Shown here one piece after another: positions 35,330-43,075 of a DNA stretch of 64,000 nt. Where the stretch lies: the NCBI RefSeq assembly GCF_022174665.1, contig NZ_CP076562.1, positions 2,620,525 through 2,684,524 of the forward strand, written 5' to 3'. Every line of letters begins with the position of its first letter. The first letter of the stretch is position 1. The position numbers and the translations under genes were made by a program. Under the pieces are notes generated by a model. It was not told the DNA's origin. It searched no databases and saw only the letters and a program-made list of their open reading frames with translations. The stretch comes from Eubacterium sp. MSJ-33 (GTDB taxonomy: Bacteria; Bacillota; Clostridia; Lachnospirales; Lachnospiraceae).

Positions 35330-36352
35330 ATGAAGATTTTAGTTACAGGTGGTGCAGGTTATATCGGAAGCCATACATGTGTGGAGCTGCTCGAGGCAGG
35401 CTATGATGTTGTAATCGTGGATAACCTCTACAATGCAAGTGAGAAGGCGGTTGACCGGATAGGACAGATTACAGGTAAGACACCGGTATTCTATGAGGCA
35501 GATATCCGAGATTATGAGAAGATGACAGAGATATTTGCGAAGGAACAGCCGGATACAGTGATTCATTTCGCGGGACTCAAGGCTGTTGGTGAGTCTGTAC
35601 GCAAGCCTCTGGAATATTATGAGAACAATATTGCGGGAACCTTGAATCTGTGCAAGGTTATGCGGGAAAACGGATGTAAGAATATTATCTTCTCTTCTTC
35701 TGCAACCGTGTATGGAAACCCTGCGTTTATTCCGATTACAGAGGAATGTCCGAAGGGTGTCTGTACAAACCCATATGGCTGGACAAAGCATATGTTAGAG
35801 CAGATTCTGACAGATATTCAGTTTGCAGATCCGGAGTGGAATGTGATTCTGCTTCGTTACTTCAACCCAATCGGTGCACATAAGAGCGGTCTGATCGGCG
35901 AGGATCCAAAGGGTATTCCGAACAATCTGCTTCCGTATGTGGCACAGGTGGCAATCGGCAAGCTTCCATGTGTAGGTGTATTTGGCGATGATTACGACAC
36001 ACCGGATGGCACAGGTGTCCGTGATTATATCCATGTTGTGGACCTTGCGAAGGGCCATGTGGCAGCAATCAATAAGATCAAGGAGAATCCGGGTGTGAAG
36101 GTATACAACCTTGGAACCGGAAAGGGATACAGCGTTCTTGATGTGATTCATGCGTTCAGTAAGGCTTGTGGTAAGGAGCTTCCATATGAGATTAAGCCTC
36201 GCCGTGCAGGCGATATTGCAACCTGTTATTCCGATGCAAGCCTTGCGAAGAAAGAGCTTGGATGGGAGGCACAGTATGATATTGACGAGATGTGCGCAGA
36301 TTCGTGGAAGTGGCAGTCGATGAATCCGGACGGCTACAATACACCGGAGTAA
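35330..36352 (+). CDS. galE: UDP-glucose 4-epimerase
   Basis: A 340-residue extended SDR that interconverts UDP-glucose and UDP-galactose. Motifs: GGAGYIGSHTCVELLEAGYDVVIVDNL (NAD-binding), VIHFAGLKAVGESV, FSSSATVYG, NPYGWTKHMLEQIL (Tyr and Lys of YxxxK), RYFNPIGAHKSGLIGEDP and DGTGVRDYIHVVDLAKGH. All GalE hallmarks are present and the length is standard. AGAAAGGTGG precedes the ATG. It is monocistronic, with a strong terminator after it. Confidence 0.97.
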   Translation: MKILVTGGAGYIGSHTCVELLEAGYDVVIVDNLYNASEKAVDRIGQITGKTPVFYEADIRDYEKMTEIFAKEQPDTVIHFAGLKAVGESVRKPLEYYENNIAGTLNLCKVMRENGCKNIIFSSSATVYGNPAFIPITEECPKGVCTNPYGWTKHMLEQILTDIQFADPEWNVILLRYFNPIGAHKSGLIGEDPKGIPNNLLPYVAQVAIGKLPCVGVFGDDYDTPDGTGVRDYIHVVDLAKGHVAAINKIKENPGVKVYNLGTGKGYSVLDVIHAFSKACGKELPYEIKPRRAGDIATCYSDASLAKKELGWEAQYDIDEMCADSWKWQSMNPDGYNTPE

Positions 36353-36376
36353 AAACACTTAAAAAAATAATGATAA

Positions 36377-36417
36377 AAAGAATCGGGCAGGAGTCAGTCT
36401 GCCCGATTCTTTTTTTG
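36377..36417 (+). terminator. Terminator after galE
   Basis: AAAGAATCGGGCAG (36377-36390) pairs with CTGCCCGATTCTTT (36399-36412). A T run extends to 36417. Confidence 0.92.
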
Positions 36418-36510
36418 ACATATCACAACTTTATTCTGTAAATAAGTAAATAAATATGATAAAATACCGATATCACAGATAGAAACATCTTCTATAACAG
36501 GGGGGATTGC

Positions 36511-37143
36511 ATGAGAAAAAGTATGAAAAATAAAGGATTTACATTAGTAGAGTTAATCGTGGTGATTGTGATATTGGCAATCCTTGCGGCGATTCTGGTA
36601 CCGGCGCTGCTTGGTTATATCGATAAAGCGAAGAAACAGCAGGATATATTGAGGGCGAAAAATTGTCTTACAGCTGCACAGACAGAGTTAGTAAGTCTCT
36701 ATGCGAAGGGAACACCTTTACAGAGCTATATAAAAAACTTAAATACAGAAACAAATAGAGAAAAGAACAAAGTAGTAGATATGATATTTAAAAAGGATTC
36801 GCCAATCCGCCAGCATATTTTGACGGCTGCGGATGACGACCCGTATATGTTGTTGATTGGTACGGGAAGCTTTGAAGAGTATCATAATACTCCACAGGAA
36901 CATTATGCATATACGGTTTACTTTGTTGCATATTGGCCAACCAAAGAGAGTGATATTATATTTTTTGATGGAACCGGATGGACAAATGAATATCCATGGA
37001 AGTCAGATGGGGGAGATAATAACATATTTGAGGTAAATGGTCAGAAGATAAAAATGCAGTTTTCGTTTATAAAACCTGCATATGAAAATAATTTGAATGA
37101 TAATTGGAATAAAGGTCTGAAGGAAAAACTTGGAATAAAATAA
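36511..37143 (+). CDS. Type IV pilin-like protein with prepilin N-terminus
   Basis: A 210-residue protein. Its N-terminus has a short basic leader (MRKSMKNKG) and the prepilin peptidase motif G/FTLVELIVVIVILAILAAILVPALLGYIDKAKK, with Glu at +5 of the mature protein. This is the class III/IV pilin signature. The remaining ~165 residues are a soluble head rich in aromatic and acidic residues (HYAYTVYFVAYWPTKESDIIFFDGTGW). No pilus assembly ATPase, peptidase or other pilin is in the window, so it is an orphan that must use machinery encoded elsewhere. AGGGGGGATTGC precedes the ATG. Confidence 0.88.
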   Translation: MRKSMKNKGFTLVELIVVIVILAILAAILVPALLGYIDKAKKQQDILRAKNCLTAAQTELVSLYAKGTPLQSYIKNLNTETNREKNKVVDMIFKKDSPIRQHILTAADDDPYMLLIGTGSFEEYHNTPQEHYAYTVYFVAYWPTKESDIIFFDGTGWTNEYPWKSDGGDNNIFEVNGQKIKMQFSFIKPAYENNLNDNWNKGLKEKLGIK

Positions 37144-37233
37144 TGCAATGTATTATATACATGGCAACAGTTACGCGAAAACTATTTCGGAAACAAAGAC
37201 AAAAACTTGATAAAAACAAGTAAAAATGAATAT

Positions 37234-37285
37234 GTGATAGAAAAAGAGAAGTGAAAATACGTTTTTGCTTCTCTTTTTCTATCAC
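37234..37285. terminator. 18-bp perfect hairpin after the pilin gene
   Basis: GTGATAGAAAAAGAGAAG (37234-37251) is perfectly complementary to 37268-37285. The T tract lies inside the 3' arm (CTTTTTCTATCAC) rather than after it, so its use as a terminator is plausible but not standard. Confidence 0.6.
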
Positions 37286-37426
37286 AACTTAAAAACATGT
37301 GCGATTTTCTGGATTTCACATAAAATAATTAAGCAAAATACGTATATACGCCTGACATAAACAAGTAAAATATAAAAAACGATTGATAATATTCAAAAAA
37401 ATAGAGATTTCACTTGCGAAACCTGT
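37286..37426. other. A/T-rich gene-free stretch before the amt promoter
   Basis: No frame with a ribosome site and no strong stem. A second TATCACAACTTA-like phrase resembles the sequence before the pilin gene (36420-36432). Confidence 0.4.
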
Positions 37427-37454
37427 TTGACAAATTAATTTTCTTAAGTATAAT
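37427..37454 (+). promoter_or_regulatory. Promoter of the ammonium transporter gene
   Basis: TTGACA (37427-37432), a 16-bp spacer and TATAAT (37449-37454), 71 bp before the start codon. Confidence 0.75.
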
Positions 37455-37524
37455 AACACCATGTTGAGTGAAAGAAGCTAGCAGACTTAACAAAAGAATT
37501 TGACGAGATGAGGAGGAAATGATT

Positions 37525-39288
37525 ATGACAGAAGAAATTATGAATGCAATTTCAAGTGAAGTCTACGGCGTCTGGTTCCTAATCGGAGCAGCATTGGTGT
37601 TCTGGATGCAGGCAGGTTTCGCGATGGTGGAGGCTGGATTTACCAGAGCAAAAAATACCGGAAACATCATCATGAAGAACCTGATGGACTTCTGTATCGG
37701 TACCGTGATGTTTATTCTGATCGGTTTCGGTTTGTTCTTAGGTGAGGATGTGGCAGGTATCGTTGGTAAGCCAGGGTTTGACATCTTCACAAACTATGCA
37801 AATTTTGATTGGTCAAACTTCGTATTTAACTTAGTGTTCTGTGCTACGACCGCAACAATCGTATCTGGAGCGATGGCAGAGAGAACAAAGTTCTTATCTT
37901 ATTGTGTATATTCCGCAGTCATTTCTGCGGTCATCTATCCGATTGAAGCACACTGGACATGGGGCGGCGGCTGGTTGTCTAAGATGGGATTCCACGATTT
38001 TGCCGGTTCAAACTGTATCCACATGGTTGGTGGTATCTGTGCTCTGATTGGTGCAGCCATTCTTGGACCACGTATTGGTAAGTTTAAGAAGCAGAAGGAC
38101 GGAAGCATCAAGGTTGGTGCGTTCCCTGGACATAACTTGGCGCTTGGCGCACTTGGTGTATTTATCCTGTGGCTTGGCTGGTACGGCTTCAACGGTGCAG
38201 CCGCAACATCCGTTCCACAGCTTGGTGCGATCTTCACAACAACAACGATTGCTCCTTCCGTTGCAACAGTCGTATGTATGATCTTTACATGGATCCGTTA
38301 TGGTAAGCCGGATGTATCTATGTGTCTGAATGCATCTCTGGCAGGTCTGGTAGCAATCACAGCACCGTGTGATGTCGCAGATGCGACCGGCGCTATTGTA
38401 ATCGGTGCGGTATCCGGTGTACTCGTAGTATTTGGTGTATGGCTGCTTGATAACAAGCTCCGTGTGGATGATCCGGTTGGTGCAGTAGCCGTTCACATGA
38501 TGAATGGTATCTGGGGTACTATCGCAGTTGGACTTTTTGCTACTGACAGTACACCTACCTATTCTCTTGCAGATGCAAATGGTGAAAAATTACTTGGCCT
38601 CTTCTATGGTGGCGGATTCAAGCTCCTTGGCATTCAGTTGACAGGTATGCTTGCAACAGCCGCATGGACAGCTGTTACAATCACAATCACATTCCTTTTA
38701 ATCAAGAAGATCTTCGGCCTGCGTGTATCCGCAGAGGAGGAAATCACAGGTCTCGATGCAACCGAGCATGGCTTGGAGACAGCTTACGCCGGATTCATGA
38801 CATATGGCGATCACATCAGCAGCGATGGTACAACAACGGTATCAACTCCTGCGATTCCGGAGAATGCAGTCCCTGAGGATGAGGCTGTTCCGGTACAGGT
38901 TATGAGTGGCGGCACAGGCGTTGCTTCGGATGTCAAGCTTACAAAGATTTCTATCATATGTAAGCAGAATAAGTTTGAGGATCTGAAGAATGCTTTGAAC
39001 GATGCAGGAGTAACCGGTATCACAGTCACTCAGGTACTTGGATGTGGTGCACAGAAGGGACAGACAAAGTACTATCGTGGTGTTAAGCTGGATATGACAT
39101 TGCTTCCGAAGGTAAAGGTGGAAGTCGTTGTCAGCAAGGTTCCGGTTGCTACAGTTGTAAAGGCAGCAAAGAAGGCGCTTTATACAGGAAGCATCGGCGA
39201 TGGCAAGATCTTTGTCTATGGTGTTGAGAATGTAATCAAGGTTCGTACCGGTGAAGAAGGTTACGACGCTTTGCAGGGAGAAAACTAA
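37525..39288 (+). CDS. amt: Ammonium transporter fused to a C-terminal PII (GlnK) domain
   Basis: A 587-residue fusion. The ATG at 37525 is preferred: AGGAGG lies about 9 nt before it, whereas the ATG at 37519 is too close. Residues ~8-410 form the 11-helix Amt channel (WFLIGAALVFWMQAGFAMVEAGFTRAKN, then GGWLSKMGFHDFAGSNCIHMVGG with a channel His, and DPVGAVAVHMMNGIWGT with the second His). A linker of about 65 residues follows, then a PII domain (~475-587) with KLTKISIICKQNKFEDLKNAL, the T-loop GCGAQKGQTKYYRGVKLDM with its tyrosine, and GSIGDGKIFVYGVENVIKVRTGE. The tethered PII can gate transport according to ATP/ADP and 2-oxoglutarate. Confidence 0.96.
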   Translation: MTEEIMNAISSEVYGVWFLIGAALVFWMQAGFAMVEAGFTRAKNTGNIIMKNLMDFCIGTVMFILIGFGLFLGEDVAGIVGKPGFDIFTNYANFDWSNFVFNLVFCATTATIVSGAMAERTKFLSYCVYSAVISAVIYPIEAHWTWGGGWLSKMGFHDFAGSNCIHMVGGICALIGAAILGPRIGKFKKQKDGSIKVGAFPGHNLALGALGVFILWLGWYGFNGAAATSVPQLGAIFTTTTIAPSVATVVCMIFTWIRYGKPDVSMCLNASLAGLVAITAPCDVADATGAIVIGAVSGVLVVFGVWLLDNKLRVDDPVGAVAVHMMNGIWGTIAVGLFATDSTPTYSLADANGEKLLGLFYGGGFKLLGIQLTGMLATAAWTAVTITITFLLIKKIFGLRVSAEEEITGLDATEHGLETAYAGFMTYGDHISSDGTTTVSTPAIPENAVPEDEAVPVQVMSGGTGVASDVKLTKISIICKQNKFEDLKNALNDAGVTGITVTQVLGCGAQKGQTKYYRGVKLDMTLLPKVKVEVVVSKVPVATVVKAAKKALYTGSIGDGKIFVYGVENVIKVRTGEEGYDALQGEN

Positions 39289-39310
39289 ATCATTTCCTTA
39301 CATATAAAGA

Positions 39311-39345
39311 AAGGCGGTCTGCATGTTATGTGCAGACCGTCTTTT
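39311..39345. terminator. Terminator between amt and the acyltransferase gene
   Basis: GGCGGTCTGCA pairs with TGCAGACCGTC around TGTTATG. TTTT follows. It lies between convergent genes. Confidence 0.8.
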
Positions 39346-39380
39346 GCTCGTGCATGAACAGAGATGTTAAGAGAGAGGAT

Positions 39381-40403
39381 TCAGGAAGCGTGGATCCTTC
39401 GTTTAATCCAAGCATTATAGATCTTGAATGGTTTCTCGAACAGGGGCTGTGCCAGTATGATTACGAGTATCACCGCGATGATAAGCCATAAAATATTTGC
39501 CCATTCGTGAAAACGTGAATATAAAAATGGATACGTCTCTGCATATTCCAGATAGAAGAGAACCGGACGATGGAAAAAGTAAATCGACATCGATTCTTTT
39601 CCGAGAACATCTAAATGCAGGATCTTTCTCTGAGGGATACTGCTTAAAATACAAACACCAATGATAAATGTAATCATATAAGCGGACAGCCGGAACAAAA
39701 TTCCGATTTCCCCTGCATCATCCAGTAAAGTTTCATATGAGCTTCGGCCGGTGAAGAAACGGCGGAAGATATAGAAACTGTCAATGTTTATACGGCACAC
39801 AATAAAAAATACAAGCACAATCGCTGGTGCAAGAATCCGCATAGCAGGACGGTGAAGCTGGAATTCTAATTTATCTACGTCACACATCCACCCGAGAACG
39901 AACCACGGAAAGAACACGAGGCAGCGTGAAAAAGCAAATACATCACCAATTCCGTTGTCATAGCCGGCTATTAGAGCAACTGCAACGGCGAAAACCAAAA
40001 TCTTGCGTTTATCAATGTTTTGAAGCAGAAAGGCACATGAATAGAATACGCACATCGCGAAAAGATACCAGGGAACGCCATCGGTTTTCACGAGTGAAAA
40101 TGTCAGATCCGGATTGGTCAGCCGTTGAAATGGGAAAATCAGTAATTTCAACAGAACATACAGACCTGCAAAATTCGCAAGTTTTTTGCAGAAACATTCC
40201 TTTGTTCTGATGGCATGTTCACACATCAGTCCGCTTGCAAACACAAATAATGGCATGTGAAAGCTATAGATGAACAAAAATAAAGATTTGCACATGTTGG
40301 AATGATAGTCAATTCCGCTTTCTAAAAAATGACCGGTAACAACACAAATAATCAAAAATCCTTTTACATTGTCCAGCCAGATGTTCCTTTTTTGCACAGA
40401 CAT
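39381..40403 (-). CDS. Membrane acyltransferase family 3 protein
   Basis: A 340-residue protein with about ten membrane helices. The N-terminus (RNIWLDNVKGFLIICVVTGHFLES) is the acyltransferase 3 (OafA/NodX-type) start, with the conserved Asp and His. YSFHMPLFVFASG is the second conserved helix, and SMSIYFFHRPVLFYLEY the late one. Such enzymes O-acetylate sugars of polysaccharides, peptidoglycan or secondary metabolites; the acceptor is unknown. AAGGAGTTCTTTCT precedes the ATG. It is a single gene on the minus strand. Confidence 0.88.
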   Translation of the reverse strand: MSVQKRNIWLDNVKGFLIICVVTGHFLESGIDYHSNMCKSLFLFIYSFHMPLFVFASGLMCEHAIRTKECFCKKLANFAGLYVLLKLLIFPFQRLTNPDLTFSLVKTDGVPWYLFAMCVFYSCAFLLQNIDKRKILVFAVAVALIAGYDNGIGDVFAFSRCLVFFPWFVLGWMCDVDKLEFQLHRPAMRILAPAIVLVFFIVCRINIDSFYIFRRFFTGRSSYETLLDDAGEIGILFRLSAYMITFIIGVCILSSIPQRKILHLDVLGKESMSIYFFHRPVLFYLEYAETYPFLYSRFHEWANILWLIIAVILVIILAQPLFEKPFKIYNAWIKRRIHAS

Positions 40404-40569
40404 AGAAAGAACTCCTTTTCCGTATAATAAAATAAATAATATAAAAACCGTCGTTTATAGTAGTCTTGTAAGGATAAAAAGTCAATAGAAATTCATTGTG
40501 CAAAATGTCCTCTTTTTTTCTATAAAGTGCAAATCCATTGGTAAATACTTAAGAAAATGCCAAAAAGCC

Positions 40570-40598
40570 TTGCAAAATAAAGGAAAGTAGCGTAATAT
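40570..40598 (+). promoter_or_regulatory. Putative promoter of the Lys/Ala/Pro-rich protein gene
   Basis: TTGCAA (40570-40575), a 17-bp spacer and TAATAT (40593-40598). The rest of 40404-40569 holds nothing I can name. Confidence 0.5.
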
Positions 40599-40672
40599 CA
40601 TGTCAACAAAAGAAATTAAAGACAACATGGTAACGCTGAAAAATATACATATTAATTACGGAGGAATGGATC

Positions 40673-41092
40673 ATGGCAGTTAAGAAAGCAACAGTTGATG
40701 CAACTATGGCAAAGGTAGAAGCAGCTAAGGCAGCAGCCCCGGCTAAGGAAGAAGTAAAGAAAGCAGCACCTGCAAAGAAGGCAGCACCTGCAAAGGCAGC
40801 AGCTCCGGCTAAGGAAGAAGTAAAGAAGGCAGCACCTGCAAAGAAAGCAGCAGCACCTGCAAAGAAGGCTGCACCAGCAAAGAAAGCAACTCCTGCAAAG
40901 GCAGCAGCTCCTAAGGCAGTAAAGCTTTTTGTTGAGTATCAGGGTGGTCAGATTGCTACAGATGACATTGCAGCTAAGGCAGCAGAAGCTTGCGGAAAGA
41001 AAGCAATCAAGGAGTTGAATGTATACTATCAGCCAGAGACAAATATGGTATACTACACAGCAGATGGAACAGAAGGTTCTTTCTCCTTATAA
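40673..41092 (+). CDS. Histone-H1-like Lys/Ala/Pro-rich tail with DUF6465-like domain
   Basis: A 139-residue protein. Residues 1-80 are almost only A, K, P, E and V, with the phrase AAPAKEEVKKAAPAKKAAPAK repeated and PAKK/PAKA motifs throughout, like the C-terminal tail of histone H1. Residues ~82-139 form a compact domain (KLFVEYQGGQIATDDIAAKAAEACGKK, then ELNVYYQPETNMVYYTADGTEGSFSL). This matches, from memory, the DUF6465 domain widespread in Lachnospiraceae. The tail suggests nucleic-acid binding and nucleoid compaction, but that is inference. TACGGAGGAATGGATC precedes the ATG, and a strong terminator follows. Confidence 0.85.
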   Translation: MAVKKATVDATMAKVEAAKAAAPAKEEVKKAAPAKKAAPAKAAAPAKEEVKKAAPAKKAAAPAKKAAPAKKATPAKAAAPKAVKLFVEYQGGQIATDDIAAKAAEACGKKAIKELNVYYQPETNMVYYTADGTEGSFSL

Positions 41093-41115
41093 TTTGTATT
41101 CTCAAAACCTTTCAT

Positions 41116-41157
41116 AAAAAGAAGCACTCGGCGAATTTTCATCGGGTGCTTCTTTTT
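41116..41157. terminator. Bidirectional terminator after the DUF6465-like gene
   Basis: AAAAAGAAGCAC (41116-41127) pairs with GTGCTTCTTTTT (41146-41157), with further inner pairs. It lies between convergent genes. Confidence 0.88.
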
Positions 41158-41181
41158 ATGTGATATTCCCGTTACGAAATA

Positions 41182-41979
41182 TCAGATTCCTTTTGCCTTT
41201 GCGGTGCAAGCTTTCATGGCATCCATGACTGCTCCACGGAATCCTTTCTCTTCCAGAACACGAACGGCTTCAATTGTTGTTCCGGCAGGAGAACAGACCA
41301 TATCTTTCAATTCTGCTGGATGCTTACCGGTTTCTAAGACCATTTTTGCGCTGCCAAGTACTGCCTGTGCAGCAAATCGATATGCCTGTGTACGTGGCAT
41401 GCCATCAGCAACTGCAGCGTCTGCCATGGCTTCAATGAATAAGAATACATATGCAGGAGAACTTCCGCTGACAGAGACAACTGCATCCATCAGTGATTCC
41501 GGAACTGCTTCTGCTAAACCAAAGCTGCTGAGTAGTTTTAGTACATATGCAAATTCCTCATCTGTGACAAGCTCGTTTTTACAGACACCTGTAATCCCTT
41601 CTCCGACAAGCGCGGGTGTATTCGGCATTGTACGGACAACTTTCACAGCCCCCAAACGCTCTCCAAGCCAGGCCAGAGTCTTGCCGGGAGCAATCGTAAC
41701 GATAATCTGTCCGGATGGGAGTGTCGGTTGAATCTCAGCGATAACCGTCTCGTAATATTGCGGTTTTACGGATAAGAATAAAACATCTGCCTGTGTAGAA
41801 ACTTCTGTATTCGATGAAGTTGTGTGTATGCCAAGTACTTCAGCAGCTTTTGTGCGAGCTGCTTCGGAAGCGTCTGCTGCAATAATTTCAGAAGCAGCAA
41901 TACCGGCGTGTGATTTTAGTCCGCCAATAATTGCGCTAGCCATATTTCCACAACCAATAAATCCAACTTTGTATTTCAT
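41182..41979 (-). CDS. proC: Pyrroline-5-carboxylate reductase
   Basis: A 265-residue enzyme that carries out the last step of proline synthesis with NAD(P)H. The Rossmann start is VGFIGCGNMASAIIGGL. Family motifs follow: ADVLFLSVKPQYYETVI, IVTIAPGKTLAWL, VVRTMPNTPALVGEGITG, VSGSSPAYVFLFIEAMADAAVADGMPR and the C-terminal DMVCSPAGTTIEAVRVLEEKGFRGAVMDAM. Length and motifs are complete. AAAGGACG precedes the ATG. It is 29 nt downstream of the GDPD gene, possibly in one operon with GDPD and PII. Confidence 0.96.
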   Translation of the reverse strand: MKYKVGFIGCGNMASAIIGGLKSHAGIAASEIIAADASEAARTKAAEVLGIHTTSSNTEVSTQADVLFLSVKPQYYETVIAEIQPTLPSGQIIVTIAPGKTLAWLGERLGAVKVVRTMPNTPALVGEGITGVCKNELVTDEEFAYVLKLLSSFGLAEAVPESLMDAVVSVSGSSPAYVFLFIEAMADAAVADGMPRTQAYRFAAQAVLGSAKMVLETGKHPAELKDMVCSPAGTTIEAVRVLEEKGFRGAVMDAMKACTAKAKGI

Positions 41980-42008
41980 GTTTGTTCGTCCTTTCTGTTT
42001 TGTTTATT

Positions 42009-42716
42009 TTACTCAAATGCCATCCGTGCCTGTAAGCCGAAATCGGGTCGATCGGTAATGATTCCATCCACACCTTTTCGAATCAGTTTGCTCATTTTCG
42101 CAATATCATTCACTGTCCATGCATAGACTTCCTTATGGTGCAGGTGCATACGCAGGATAAAATCGCGTGTCACAAATTGGTAATGCGGGGAGATAAAATC
42201 CGCTTTGCATACATGCAGCCGATGCATAGGGAAATATTCATTTAGCCGGTGAACAATATTGTTTCTGGGTGTGCCAATGAGAAGCCCGGCTTTTATATTT
42301 GGATCGAGTTTCTTGATCCGTAGCACAGAACGGTCAATAAATGATTTCATCATATAATCAGAATAATCATAAAATCGTTCTACCATATCGATGATTTCAT
42401 GTTCATAACCGGTTTCTTTCAGCTCGATATCCAACTTGATTTTCCCACGGCACAGTTTTAGTACTTCTAATAAAAGAGGTACTCGGTAGCCTTCTTGACC
42501 GGTTGCGCTGCAGATCTCTTCATATGTAAGGGTTCGGATATCCACACCGTTTAAGGCCGGGTTGTGAAATACAATCAATTGGTGATCCTTGGTTTTGCGA
42601 ATATCAAATTCTGCAAAATCTGCCTGAAGATCAATTGCAATCTGGAAAGCTTCCAGTGTATTTTCGTGCGTGGCAAGTGCCGAAGCACCTCGGTGTGCAA
42701 TAATCGAAGAAATCAT
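42009..42716 (-). CDS. Glycerophosphodiester phosphodiesterase family protein
   Basis: A 235-residue GDPD with IIAHRGASALATHENTLEAF (catalytic His-Arg), ADFAEFDIRKTKDHQLIVFHN (metal-binding Glu/Asp and second His), IKLDIELKE and a C-terminal VYAWTVNDIAKMSKLIRKGVDGIITDRPDF. It lacks a signal peptide, so the enzyme is cytoplasmic. Substrates are glycerophosphodiesters from lipid turnover. Its ATG overlaps the stop of the upstream PII gene (ATGA), so the two are translationally coupled. Confidence 0.93.
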   Translation of the reverse strand: MISSIIAHRGASALATHENTLEAFQIAIDLQADFAEFDIRKTKDHQLIVFHNPALNGVDIRTLTYEEICSATGQEGYRVPLLLEVLKLCRGKIKLDIELKETGYEHEIIDMVERFYDYSDYMMKSFIDRSVLRIKKLDPNIKAGLLIGTPRNNIVHRLNEYFPMHRLHVCKADFISPHYQFVTRDFILRMHLHHKEVYAWTVNDIAKMSKLIRKGVDGIITDRPDFGLQARMAFE

Positions 42717-43051
42717 AGAGCATCATCTCCGCGCTCGCCTGTACGTATACGTACAGCGTCTTCTATATTATATACGAAAATCTTGCCATCACCATAACTT
42801 CCGGTAGGAATGCGTTCTGTAATCATGGCAATCAGCTTCTCGCATACATCATCCGATACAACTGTTTCAACTTTTAGCTTCGGAAGAAGATTTACAAAAT
42901 AATCTCCGTTGTGATGCTGGGATTTGTATCCTTTTTGATTGCCATAGCCCATGATATTGCTGACCATGGCTCCGGTTGTGCTGCATTCGTCTAAAATCTC
43001 TTTCATGTCATCCAGTTTTTCAGGCCGGATGATCACTTCCACTTTTTTCAT
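42713..43051 (-). CDS. glnB: Stand-alone PII-family nitrogen regulatory protein
   Basis: A 112-residue PII protein: MKKVEVIIRPEKLDDMKEILDE, T-loop NIMGYGNQKGYKSQHHNGDYFVNLLPKLKVETVV, B-loop IPTGSYGDGKIFVYNIEDAVRIRTGERGDDAL. The T-loop has Tyr residues but no YRG (the site of Tyr uridylylation in proteobacterial PII is replaced by HHNGDY), so covalent control by GlnD is unlikely. ATP/2-oxoglutarate binding residues look intact. It overlaps the GDPD gene by four bases, an odd partner for PII. A second PII domain is fused to Amt 3.5 kb away. GGAGGTGTCAAT precedes the ATG. Confidence 0.93.
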   Translation of the reverse strand: MKKVEVIIRPEKLDDMKEILDECSTTGAMVSNIMGYGNQKGYKSQHHNGDYFVNLLPKLKVETVVSDDVCEKLIAMITERIPTGSYGDGKIFVYNIEDAVRIRTGERGDDAL

Positions 43052-43075
43052 ATTGACACCTCCTGATTCAATCGT

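Noticed and set aside
37519..37521. First ATG as the start of the Amt-PII gene
   Set aside because: It lies only a few bases from AGGAGG. The ATG at 37525 has normal spacing.
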